A DNA stretch of 64,000 nucleotides, taken from contig BSYO01000025.1 in NCBI GenBank assembly GCA_033239525.1, positions 1,026,001 to 1,090,000 of the forward strand, in the 5' to 3' direction. The stretch is from Nepenthes gracilis (taxonomy: Eukaryota; Streptophyta; Magnoliopsida; Caryophyllales; Nepenthaceae). Of the stretch, positions 23,013 through 33,972 are shown in pieces. The stretch's first letter is position 1. Each line of letters begins with the position of its first letter. The notes under the pieces were generated by a model. That model did no database searches, had not been told where the DNA came from, and worked only from the letters and a program-made list of their open reading frames with translations. Position numbers and translations under genes: made by a program.

Positions 23013-23900
23013 TCAATGTGCATTACACAAGTCCAAAAGTGGTGTATCAAGGAAGAAAGAACTGGAGTCCAGGTTGGAGGAAGTAAGCCGAATGCTACTT
23101 ACAAACGTGTCAATGTCATCGTCATTCAAGTCATCAAACTCTTCTAACTTGGGTTCATAGACTTTTTCTTCAAGGGGTTCATCATTTATTTTATTTTGTC
23201 TGTTAATTAATAAAGCTTTATTCGGATATTTGGAAGAAATATATCCATAACCTTTACAGTTAAAGTACTGTAATTGAGAATGTCTTTTTAGAGCTTTAAT
23301 ATCCTTTCTTCGGGCTTCCCTTATAGAGGTAACGATGGAAGGAGGGGTTCCTAAGACAGACTTAGCATTGGTAGTAGGAGTGTGTGATATAGATTGACGA
23401 TACGGTATCCTGGTAACTAACTCAAAGTTTTGGGCCAAATTATGCATATAGTCCAAAGTTGTAATTCCACGAAGGATAAGTTCTCTCCTAAGATTTTTGT
23501 ATAGTCATTGTCGGAACCTACTCAACGTCATGGCCTCGTCTTCAATGATGTAACATCTCATTCAAAAATTATCGAATTGAATCACATACTCAGTTACGGA
23601 CTGATTATCTTGTCGAAGGGCATTCCACTGGTTGAGTAAGTTACTATTGTAGGAGTGGCATTCCATTGGTCCTCAATACTTTTCCAATATAATTAAATAT
23701 TTCTAGTTAATTTAAGGCTAGCGAATTAAACTCTTCAATTTTCTAACACACCATACTATTTAAAGGAATGACCCACTTTCCACACCCATTGAGTGAAAAC
23801 TAAAGAGTCCAAGCAGCAATCAAAAGTAGGGGAATCCAATTTGATATTTTTAAAGAGATGGTCGTCTGGATCCTACTCTTGATCATAGAATTAGGGTCTT
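23013..23900 (-). pseudogene. gag relic of the chromovirus
   Basis: Upstream on the minus strand is the capsid block: LNQWNALRQDNQSVTEYV and the LRRELILRGITTLDYMHN segment. Then comes a zinc-knuckle remnant (YFNCKGYGYISSKYPNK) in which the first Cys and the last Cys are replaced. An acidic tail follows (EEFDDLNDDDIDTF). Order and spacing match gag of plant chromoviruses. Confidence 0.8.
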
Positions 23901-24000
23901 TGACCATATCTATGAGCGGTTCATCTGTTTTGCCTTCGTTAGTGAGCCTTGTTATGGGATGCATTAGAGTTTTCAGTAATTGATGAGTGAGGACCTAATT

Positions 24001-25717
24001 CTTAAGTGGCAACCCAATTTGTAACATCCAAATTTATCTGATAAATAGTGGCCAAATCAATTTGAATGTCAATTATATGATTTTGTAATTGTTATTGACT
24101 GAAAACTAATTAGGCTATTCATTGACTTAGAGTTTTAAATTGATTAGAATTCATGATAAGGTCAAGGGTGTGATGAAAAATAATATGATCACTTCGTAAA
24201 TGCATGTAACACTAACGAGATTGAGATCAACAAAAAATGACAATCCTTTTTTTTTTTTTTGAGATTTTGTATGGTTTAAATTATACAAATTGATATTACT
24301 AATCTATTAAAATGATAAAATAACAATCAATTACAATAAGGGTGTATCAAATGTAAAGGTAGTGAGAGGACGTGAAATAATTTTTTTAATTTTTAATTTT
24401 TTTAATTTTTTAAAAATAAAATGACACACATAGATAAAACTAAATATTATTAAAAATAAATAAAATATACTATCTAAAAAAATAGAATAAACACACCTAG
24501 AGATGATCTGACCCGCTTGTTGAGATTGCCTTGGAGATGATCTAACCCGCTTGTTTGAGATTATCTTGTGATATAGATCTACTACTGTCTAAATTTTATC
24601 TACTATTTTTTTCTCTCTCTTTTCTCTCTTTTTTTTTCTCTCTCTCCCTTTTTTCCTCTCTTTTTTTTTTCTTTTTTTTTCTCTCTGTCTCCTTTTTTTT
24701 CTCTTTTTTTTTCTTTCTCGCTGTTATTTTGCTCTCGTTTTTCTTTTTGTGTTCTATTTTGTTTTTTTTTTTCCCATTTTTTTATAGGCTCCTTTTGTGC
24801 TTCTGTTTGCGTTTGCTAGGTTTCACAACCCACTTCACACCTACGCACGGGGGGCAAAAGTGCGGATGCTTTGCTCTCGTGTTCTCACTCAGGCAGTGAC
24901 GGCAACGGCAATAAAAATGGCAGTGACACAAACAACTTTGACGGCGTTTAATTGAAAATGAAGATGAAAATGAAGAGACTGGTGACGAGGTGAAGACAAC
25001 AAAGATGCAGACGTAGAATTAGCTCAACCCGATTCCGATTCCGATTCGAGACTTCTCTCTTGACTCCTTCTCTCACTATTTTTTTTTCTGAAGGAAGGTG
25101 GAGGCTAGGGTTTTGGGTTGGGCTGTGGCGCGGGCGTTCGGGTTTGGGTTTCAAATTTCGGGTCATCTGATGAAGGTGGTCGCTTAGGGTTTCGGGTTGG
25201 TTTGTACTATGGTGGGGTTGGGTCTGGGTTTAGGCGTGGTTTGGATTAACTTGACGGCGACTGGAGTGGTGATGATTGCAATGGTCAGCGGTGGCATGGG
25301 GCAGTTGGTGCTTCAGCCAATGGCGGTGGCGGCTCTGTTTGGCTGCAGCAGCCACTTTGTATTTTTCTACCGCTGTGCTCTCTCTCTCTCTCTTTCTTTT
25401 TTAACAAACACAATGAACGTCTCCTTCTTTGTCTGCTGCTTCCTTTTTTTTCAATAAAAGAACACTATTTTTATTTTTATTTGTTTTATGACAGAAGTGG
25501 TGCTAAAAAATCACCCTTTTTGACAATATAAAAAGGAGACAATAGTGGTAGAGATAGGTTTATCGGCAAATGCACAGTAAGAGCTTTGTAGGGTGGGCAA
25601 TGGGTGGTGGGACAGTGGAGGGAGTGGTATGGTGGGTTGTTGATTGTGGAAAGTTATATCGCTGGTTATTGGTTGCAGGAAGGTATTGTTGCTGGAGGCA
25701 AAAAGGATATGACTTTA
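24001..25717 (-). other. long leader region of the chromovirus
   Basis: This is the stretch between gag and the PBS, about 1.7 kb, unusually long for an element with 400-bp LTRs. It holds a 24600-24780 T/C tract (purine tract on the element's sense strand), a poly-T run at 24247, and a short direct duplication at 24499-24558 (GAGATGATCTRACCCGCTTG twice). Open frames on the plus strand here are low complexity and not credible genes. Confidence 0.6.
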
Positions 25718-25730
25718 CCTCTAATACTAA
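25718..25730 (-). other. primer-binding site of the chromovirus
   Basis: On the minus strand it reads TTAGTATTAGAGG, three nucleotides inside the 5' LTR. It matches the initiator-Met tRNA site TTGGTATCAGAGC at most positions, with transition differences. Confidence 0.75.
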
Positions 25731-25732
25731 TT

Positions 25733-26121
25733 TGATGTAAGGAGGAAAGAAAAAAATAGGAAAGAGAGATTATAGGGGTAGAGATAAAAAAGAGAGATTA
25801 GAAGGGTAGAGATAAGAAAGAGAAGAAACCAATGAGAAGGAGGTCACAAATACTTGATCACATTCAATATCTCAAAATATTCATCAATATCCTTAAATAA
25901 TAGAAGTATGGGTTTTTATATAGAAAAATCGATATTTAATAAAATTAAAAATAAAATTATCACCAAATAATTTCTAATTGAAAAATAGAATCAAAGAGAA
26001 ATAAAATAAATTTTTTACTAAATAAATTAAATCTAATTAATAATCAAAATTACTATAAATAAAATCAAATATAATTTAGAAGGCAAATCAAAGTAAATTA
26101 ATGTCTCGGATGTCCGTATAA
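25733..26121 (-). repeat. 5' LTR of the chromovirus
   Basis: The plus-strand left edge TGATGTAAGGAGGAAAG abuts the PBS, and the right edge GTCCGTATAA abuts the target duplication GAGAT. The terminal CA of the canonical end has become AA. Body alignment with 19096-19496 is continuous. Confidence 0.88.
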
Positions 26122-27850
26122 GAGATAAATGAATAGAATTGAGTTTCTAGGGTGATATTGAAATCCTCTCATTCTTTCAATATTAAATATTTTATCTTTA
26201 ATAATTTAAATGACTAAAATTATAAAATCAATTAAATATATTTTAATATTTTATCATAATTTTAAATATCTAAGTTGTTAAAATAAAATTACCACCATTT
26301 GGGAGTATAATATCAAAAGTGAAGGTGAAGGCAATTAAAAGTAAGATAAATGAGTAGAATTGAGTTTTTAAATATATTTTATGGTCTTCTCATGCTTGCA
26401 ATGGTGGATACTTCAACTTGGTAACTTAGATAACATAATTATAATAATGATTTAATGTATTTTAATCTATTATTATAATCATAAATGTCTAAGTTGTCAT
26501 AATAAAATCATTGAGTGAGACTGTGAGATAGAATGTGAAGGTGAAGGTACTTGAAATTGAAATAAATGAGTAGAATTTGTGTTTCTTTGGAGATTTAAAG
26601 CCCTCCAATGCTTCCAATGGTCAAGATCTCATTTTGATTACTTAGATAACTAAGATTATAAAATTATTTAAATATATTTTAATATATTATTATAATTATA
26701 AATATCTAAATTGTTAAAATAAAATCATCATTGATTGGAAGTGAGAGATAGGATGTGAAGGTGAAGGCAATTATAAGTGAGATAAATGAGTAAAATTGAG
26801 TTTCTTTGGAAATGCTGTAAGTCCTCTCTTTCTTTCAATACTGAAAATTTCATTTTAGTAACTTTGATAACTATGATTATTAATATCGATCAAATATATT
26901 TTAATATGTTATTATAAATTTAAATATATAACGTGTCAAAATAAAATAATTATTAATTGGGAGTATAAAATAGAATGTGAGGTGAAGGTCGTTGAAACTA
27001 AGATAAATGAATCCAATCAAGTTTCTCCAGAGATGTTAAAATCCTTTCATACTTCCAATGGTGAGAATTTCATAATGATAACTTAAATAACTAGAACTAT
27101 AAAATTGATAATATGTACTTTAATTTTTATCATAATTCTAACAGCCTAAAATGCTAGAATAAGTTAATCAGGCTCCGAATTTCTGTTGGATTGTGGAAGG
27201 CAAGAGGCAATATTAATATATATTTGTATGACACAAACCACCATCTTACCTAAGATAGAAAGAACACAAAACTTTGGGTTCATTTTTTCATTGCTCTTGG
27301 ATAGACTAAGTAATTCTAGTAAAGAAGTTTCTCCTTTTGTCTATACTGGTACAAATTCAATCTTTTATATAAATTTTTTCGAAGAAATGACAGTGTTCTG
27401 TATTTTTGAGATAGATTTCAATTCATAGCTTCTTTTTAGATACACCACAAAAACACAATAGAAAATTCGGAACTAAAATGCCCTAATTTAGTGGCAACTT
27501 ATACTTAATGCTTTTCCATTTCATGTTCATGTTCATATTCTGTCTCTCGAGTATGAAACCATTCAGAAATTTGAATTGTTTCTTTCCTGAGGCCATCTTT
27601 CGGAGTAGATGGAGAAAAATACACCAGCAGCAGTATCAGTCGACACCATTGGTAGAGCTACCACAGACACCAGAGCAGAATAGCTCAATTCTAAAGAACT
27701 AACTAAACAAATCAAATGATTCTAATCAATAGACTCTCAAGCTGCTTGGCCAAAATGGTTCACATTTGTCTTCCTGTAACTATTTGACTGTATTCGTTCT
27801 TTTCTGTGCCTTCTTCAATGGCAGAATGTCTAATGCCTGTGGTGGAAGTG

Positions 27851-27938
27851 TTGCCTGAGTATTGATTTATTGCTTTTTCAACAATACCATGCCTTTGCCT
27901 GAGTATTGATTTATTGCTTTTTCAACAATACCATGCCT
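27851..27938. repeat. perfect 44-bp tandem duplication
   Basis: TTGCCTGAGTATTGATTTAT begins both copies (27851 and 27895). The copies are identical over 44 bp, so the duplication is recent. Confidence 0.95.
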
Positions 27939-28217
27939 TTTGAAGTTGTTAGAGCCATCTTTATTTACAATCTTTTCATATTCTTAACAGTGAAAAAACC
28001 CACATTTTGATGTCTTATCCCTTCATCAAGCTCTAGGTATGAAGATGTTAAAGTTTTTTGGCAAAAGTTGGCTTGATTTTTAGATTGCATGCTTTGGAGA
28101 GCATTGATATATACATTTTTAACCTTGCTGTTTGATTAAATGAATTGGATGGATGCTTATGATGGGTCGATTATCCTGATGATTGGCCAAAGTGGTTACC
28201 TCTACCACTTCAGTGGT

Positions 28218-28279
28218 GAGAGGTTATCTACCATCCTTACTTACCAAAAAAAAAAAAAAGAGAGGTTATCTACCATCCT
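28218..28279 (+). mobile_element. possible minute retroposed insert: poly(A)14 between 20-bp direct repeats
   Basis: GAGAGGTTATCTACCATCCT occurs at 28218-28237 and again at 28260-28279. The intervening 22 bp are TACTTACC followed by 14 A. Perfect 20-bp flanks plus an A tail are what target-primed reverse transcription leaves, here with almost all of the insert lost. A slipped tandem duplication is the alternative. Confidence 0.5.
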
Positions 28280-29615
28280 CTTCCTCTTAGGCCTCTTCTG
28301 TTCTATTCATATGAAAGGCTTCCATTATTTTAGAGAAGTAGAGGAGAAAACTAAAAATGATGATAGTAAGAAGAGTAAAGAGAAAACCCACGAAATTATT
28401 CTAAATCTTTGAAATTGTGAAAAGTGAGTGTTTCACAAATTCTGATTTCTCACCAACAAAGAGTTTTTTTTTTTTTTTTTAACAAAAAAGATGGTGATTT
28501 AACCAATATTATGAATTTTTCTATATAATTTGGAGTATGTTTTATTTTATTGTATTTTCGATTCTAGCATGTTCAATGATTATATTCTTCACTTGCATTT
28601 GTGCAATATTTGTGCTTCACAGTCTAGTGGATTAATCTTCTTCTTGCACAAATACAAATGATCTCTACCACATATTGGAAGGAAAAATCTTCCATTAGCA
28701 ACTACAAAAAGTAAAGACAACTCATATCTCTGGATATTTCTATTTATATTTCCTACTAATTTATTGCCGTAACTGGTATGTTGAGTTTTGATATAACTGT
28801 AATATTATTCAATAGTAACTTGAAAATTATAAGGTCAAATCATAAAAAAATATATCTGTAATATAAAATTAAGACTGCAATATGAGAATTTTAGATACTA
28901 TAAGTTAAATTTTTATAACTAAAATTGTTGTTACATCCTTGTACCTTTCATTGATGCAAGTATTTCTCTCTTTGGCATCCCTATTATTGCCTCTCTCACT
29001 AACCACAAATTAGGGTTGACATGCATAAGTGCTACTATGGTCCCTCACACTATGTCTCCAATTCTCCTTTCTTCAGTGGGCTTAGGTCCCATTTTTCGGA
29101 ATGGTAGGAGAGAGCCATGAATGGTTCGGATCATTGTCGTACTTGCTAGCATGCTATCAAATGGTCAAGAGCTATGCTTACCGGCAACCATGAGTCTTGT
29201 TTCCTACGTATTTATCTAGAAGTAAGTGTATTTTTCAATAGCTTTTGATGAATATTGTTATCTATTAACAAATATTGGATTAAGCATCAGACAAGTTTAA
29301 CGTTTGTATTTGACATATCAGATATTGTAAGTGTTCTCACTAAATTTTTTAGTATTCCAATTCAATTCTGCACTCTTTATTCTCTCAAAAATATATATTT
29401 TAATATGGCATCCCACCATTTAATTTATTCTCATAGTTCTATTAGTATAAATATATAGATAAAATATTAAATTATCCAAGCATTTTTAAATGACATCTTA
29501 AGGGTGTGCCCTAAATATTTCTGCTTTCTTTTATATATCCAAGTTTTGTTGCAGATCATGATTTGGTATCAAACTTAGGTAAAAGGTTTTGACATTAAAG
29601 TATTATATTTCTCTT

Positions 29616-29632
29616 GGGGGGGGGGGGGGGGG
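29616..29632 (+). repeat. run of 17 consecutive G
   Basis: An uninterrupted G17 run in an otherwise AT-rich region. It could form a G-quadruplex and is a likely length error in assembly. Confidence 0.95.
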
Positions 29633-29807
29633 AATTATTCAATATGCTTACATATTTTAATAACTAATTAAATGTAGCATAAATTATAAAAATAATCATA
29701 TATTTTTAACTATTTAGTGATAGTATAATATAATGTCACTCATGATGCATTTGTATAATTTTTCCCTTTAATAGGAACCTGTATAACTTTAATCAGCAAC
29801 ATATGGA

Positions 29808-30338
29808 AATAGCAATGCTAAGAATGGTAAAGTAATTGTATGAATAGCCAAAAACCTCCGGCCTCATTTTGTTGGGATTTGAAATACACACCTTAGAATA
29901 TAGTGTAACAAACTCGAATTTCTTATTATACGTCAACTATCGTTCTCTTTCAATTGAACACAAATAAATTATATAATTAAACATATAAGTTATATAATAG
30001 AATTTAATGTAAAAAATTTTTTTTAATTAAGAAAAATTTTATAGGATAACCTATGGATAATATTTATTATAAATATTTGGTTACAAATAACTATATCTAA
30101 GAGCCTTTTTTAATAATTTATGTAAATAACTAGTTAAATTTAACCTCAACATATTTAAAATTTACAAGAGTAGAATATAATGATAAAATTATCAACTAAT
30201 CAGGAGAACTTTGTACAACTAAGGTTAGAATAATATGTCTGAATTTGGTAAAAAATAAAATTCGAATCAAATCTGAATTGAATAGCAAAAACTCTTCATT
30301 ATCTCTTTTCTCCCTTCTCTCTCTTCATGCGTGATCTT
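29808..30338 (-). repeat. fragment of LTR family 2
   Basis: The first 40 bp (AATAGCAATGCTAAGAATGG onward) match 32025-32065. The segment 29985-30300 (TTTGGTTACAAATAACT, then AATTTAACCTCAACATATTTA) aligns with the core of the 0.9 kb repeat at 38041 and later copies. It is cut at its right end by the family 1 LTR at 30339. Confidence 0.6.
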
Positions 30339-30589
30339 TGTGGACTGAGTTCTTAATTTATGGTAAACATAATTAATCAAATTAATATAACTAAAATTAA
30401 TATTAAAAGATTTAAAAAATTAAATTAAAAATCAAAATTAGATTGAGTTAATCGACACCTAAAGAAAGCCTGACCCACACCTGAGTTCCAAAAGTCATGG
30501 GGTCAGTGCTTAAGCACATCCAAGAAAAGCTCAAGCATAGCAGGCTTGAACTGTAACACCTGACGTACGCCTGAGTGGTACTCGAGTGC

Positions 30590-30737
30590 CACTCTATATA
30601 AATAGGGCCATCTAGCTGATTTTGTCATTTTTATCAGAAAATTTGAGAGAGGAGATCGAGCATTACTCTACATAAATAGAATCCTTTGACTGATTTTTGT
30701 CATTTTTATCAAAAAATTTGAGAGAGAAGGTAGAAGT
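30590..30737 (+). promoter_or_regulatory. LTR promoter with duplicated TATA segment
   Basis: TATATAAATAG at 30595-30605 is followed by TACATAAATAG at 30669-30679, inside a 74-bp direct duplication that also repeats TTTGTCATTTTTATCA and AATTTGAGAGAG. The first copy looks like an intact TATA box; the second has one change. Position in the LTR fits the U3/R boundary. Confidence 0.65.
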
Positions 30738-31744
30738 AGATGAGGAGAATAGAGAGAAGGAGAGAAAGGAGGCCATAAAAGCTCAAATTCAGTTAATTCA
30801 AGCTAATTTTAGTAAGAATTAAGTAAAGATAAGTGCATTTTAAGTTTTTTCTCCTGTTGTTACTGTTCTTTCATAATTCTTTGAATGTTTTCTTATTCAA
30901 AAACTTATACATGATATGAATTCGATATATAAACACATATTAAATTCTCTTTATTTTGTTATATAATTATTGAAAATTTATGTCTAAGTACTTGTATACA
31001 GTATATGCATACTGTTTTCTACAGTTTGACTCTTATACATGAACTAAAAGCTAATATTAAGTTTATGCACACTTAATTTAGTAAAGAACCTTCTTACATG
31101 TTTAGAAAATGTCAAGTGTATATTATATATGTTCTGAAAATTTGTATAAATTCTTTGCATACATGTTCATGAACTGATTTCTGCACTTTTGCTAAGTTTT
31201 TTGCTATATACTTTTGTTAAATTAACATCCCATACTTTTAAGGGTTACTTAGCTAAATTTCTATAAGAAAAACAGATCTTACATATGTTAAAATTTCACT
31301 TAAAAGGCCCTATAAAAATTACAAGTTTGTTGAAATGGTTGAAGTTGCTAAAATTTGCATTTCATGTTGAATTTCCTACACTATAAGCCAAATTAGAATT
31401 ATATGTATTGAAAATTTATCATATCCTAAAATATATAGAAAGTTTATGTTCTACATGATATGAAATTATATAATTATGTGAAAAACTCTATGAATATACT
31501 AAGAAATTATAATCATTTTTTTAGGAGTGAAAAAATTAAGAAGAAAAAAGAAAAGTGTAGAATTTTTTTAAAAATTGTACTGGATCAAAATCAAATTTCA
31601 ACCGGTATTATATTATATCATACCTTAATATATTATAATTTTATATCGATATTCAAATCTATCATCTGCTGGTAAAAAGTGGCACTCGACTCTATTTATA
31701 TGGTTATATGTATGATGACTTACCTATGAGTCATAAATAATAAT

Positions 31745-32840
31745 GTGTGGTCTTTGGTGAAAAAGCACGTTTTGGTGCTAGCGTGTTTCGACCCCATTAA
31801 AAGTATAGCGGAAGCAAAATAAATAAATTAAATATCCGATATACGTAAGGGATATTTAAGTCTAATATAAACAAATTTTAATAACTAACAACATTAACAT
31901 AAAATGAACAATAATAATAAAGACTCAATTTTTTGGTGATAGTAAAACTCGATACCCACGGCATCGAGAAAATTTTTCGGGCTTCAACGCCCCTGGGGAA
32001 GCAATGCACTATGAAAATCAATGGCAATAGCAATGCTAAGAATGGTAAAGTATTTGTATGAATAGCGACTTACTCCCGACACGTGATCCTTTACCAAGGA
32101 ACTCCTTGGATTTATAGTGCAATGGAACTTGACACCTTCCGGTCTTCAAGCCACTCTTCTCCTCGAACCACTTGAATTTCCAATCACGAACGAGTCTCAT
32201 TCTTCACGAACAAAAGTCTCCAACAATGGTAGAAGGATGAAGGTTTGAATGGAAACAAAAGAGAAAGAAAAAATGGTGAGAAAACTTCTATAGCATGTAG
32301 ATAAATCTTGTAGTATAGAGTTTTCTCAAGAGAAGCAAGATTAATGGAGCATGAAAGGTTTTCTTCTCAAATGGGGCTCAAAAATACTTTGGGAGAGCTT
32401 AGAATGGCATGCTTAGGGTTTCAAAATCATAAGACAATATTTATAGAGGAGCCAAAAACGCGTTCAAAAATATGCCCATTGGGCCTTCTCGCTCTCGGTG
32501 TGCTCTTTGTGACCCAAGTTCTTAGGGTTTGGCAAAAATAATTAATTAAATTAATATAACTAAAATTAACAGCAAAAAAGCGGGAAAAATTGACTGGTTA
32601 AAATTCGGCTCGAGGGCATCAAGCACCTAAGCGGCGGCCCCCATTAAGTGCCAAAAGTTTATGCGCTCGAGCAGCGAGCGGGCTCCGCGAGCGGCGGCGG
32701 ACTTTGAACTATGGCTCGAGCGTGTGGAAGTGGTGCTCGAACGGACTTTAAAATAACAACCAACCTGATTTTTGACATCAATATAATAATGATATATGGT
32801 CACGGAATATGCTAATTTGATAAATGTCTCTAACATTTGG
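31745..32840 (-). mobile_element. LTR family 2, minus orientation, nested in LTR family 1
   Basis: GTGAAAAAGCACGTTTTGGTG and the following GTGTTTCGACCCC block align with 36990-37880 over about 900 bp, with small insertions. The minus strand carries CTATAAATA (about 32440) as a TATA box. The neighbouring 32590-32750 is a GC-rich island (GCGAGCGGCGG) unlike the surroundings. It splits the family 1 LTR, so it arrived later. No target duplication could be fixed because the right end is eroded. Confidence 0.65.
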
Positions 32841-33972
32841 TTTTGTGAAAGTATACAATTTTCAAGTTTTGATTGTTCGCTCATTTAGTCGGTAAAGTTT
32901 ACTGGCCCTGATTCTTAAAAAAATCACATTTGAATATAATTTGATGACATGAATTAAGTATAGGATAAGAAAAATCTAAAAAATTATATATAAGTTGATC
33001 ATATAATTGTTATGAAATTTCTTTACATAACATTAAAATTTGATACATTAATTCTTCTGTTATATTTTTAATGCAAAGATATATATATATATATATATAT
33101 ATCCATTGTTTATTGTATATATACCATACTGAATTTTTAACTCATTTCTTATTATTTTTACTAACTTTTTCAAATAAAAGACTCGAATACCTGCCGGATG
33201 AATACGAATGAAGAATGATCTTGTTTGAAGAAGAAGTTAGAATCTAAAATTTAGTTAATCTGATATTATTTTATTAATTTAGATAATAGTTAGCGAGTTA
33301 AATATTATATTTTAGTTGATTAGTCATTTCAAATGATAATATTTGATATTTAGATTATTCTGATGATAGTATTTCAGTTTTCGAATAGTCTCATATTGTT
33401 TCATGCTATAATATGGTGTTTCGAACAGTCATTAGTATATTATGATGTGTTTCAAACAGTAATTAATATACTTATGAAAATGGGACAGCAATTGGTAAGT
33501 TAAGATATGTATGTCCATCTACTTCGGTACCATGAGAATGTGAATTACATCATGATCGGGATGTAGAGTCATGGATATTAGTTAATGAATAGTTTGGCAA
33601 TGGATGTCGGTTAATTATTCTAATAATTGAGGACAGATAAACTCCTTATGTAAGGTCTGATATCACGGTTAGATTGGTATCAAAATCATATGAGAAGTTG
33701 TACTAAATTGGATCCTGAATATAATATTGTATTTATTTATTTGTGGTCGATTGATGTATTGATATAAAATTCACTTCCAAAGGTTATTATGATGATTAAA
33801 TGCATTAAATAATAATAATTTAGTTAAGTGTTAATCACGAGATCGAGAATCCAAAATGACATCGAATTTTGAAATTAAATCACGGGATCCTATCATAAGG
33901 AAATTATTAAAATTAAATCCTCAAATCAAATAAAATACTCTCCTTATGACTTTTTTTTGATACTATTAACAC

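Larger units (their letters stand above)
19096..26121 (-). mobile_element. Ty3/gypsy chromovirus, dead, with both LTRs and TSD (minus strand)
   Basis: Two ~400-bp direct repeats (19096-19496 and 25733-26121) flank minus-strand gag-pol relics. The 5-bp target duplication GAGAT is at 19091-19095 and 26122-26126. In element orientation the LTR begins TGATACGGACAT; in the upstream copy the first bases have mutated. A PBS for initiator-Met tRNA lies inside the 5' LTR. Short LTRs and the protein sequence (NTGLYTSLSVPNGL, MDFALGLPRT) point to the Reina/CRM side of the chromoviruses. Numerous stops break the frames. It inserted into unit 2 of the trihelix-derived array, so it is younger than that array. 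Confidence 0.92.
18836..27170 (+). repeat. tandem array of ~218-bp units seeded by the trihelix 3' end (split by a retrotransposon)
   Basis: The marker GTGAAGGTGAAGGCAATT recurs with its first base near 19067, 26319, 26535, 26755 and 26977. The gene itself carries GTGAAGTTGAAGACAGTT at 18852. After removing the 7031-bp insertion (element plus one TSD copy), spacing is 215, 221, 216, 220 and 222 bp. Every unit continues into ATAAATGAG with a stop or near-stop, then a 3' UTR-like stretch with AATAAA-type motifs. The last unit fades at about 27170. The unit therefore equals the last ~18 codons plus about 160 bp of 3' UTR. Confidence 0.85.
27171..29800. other. intergenic stretch without a recognised gene
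   Basis: About 2.6 kb of moderately AT-rich sequence between the repeat array and the LTR zone. Open frames up to 90 codons exist (27186, 27508, 28140) but show no family likeness. It contains two small duplications and a poly-G run listed separately. Confidence 0.55.
30339..33861 (+). mobile_element. LTR family 1, plus orientation, interrupted by a family 2 LTR
   Basis: Segments 30339-31744 and about 32850-33861 together match the reverse complement of the solo LTR at 46879-49169 from end to end. The start TGTGGACTGAGTTCTTAATT corresponds to the other copy's TGTAAAGTTTGAGTTTTTAA. The end AGATCGAGAATCCAAAATGACA corresponds to AGATTGAGATTTAGGACGTAACA. It has a TATA box at the same distance (about 255 bp) from the LTR start as the solo copy. 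No internal protein-coding region is attached. Flanks do not show matching target duplications. Confidence 0.7.

Noticed and set aside
24555..24899. 114-codon frame rich in Phe, Ser and Leu
   Set aside because: It is a translation of a T/C simple-sequence tract inside the chromovirus leader.
25197..25457. 86-codon frame with Gly/Val/Met repeats
   Set aside because: It lies on the wrong strand of the chromovirus leader and shows no domain.
27508..27702. 64-codon frame as a possible small gene
   Set aside because: No family likeness, no coding-type composition, and no promoter or partner exon was seen.
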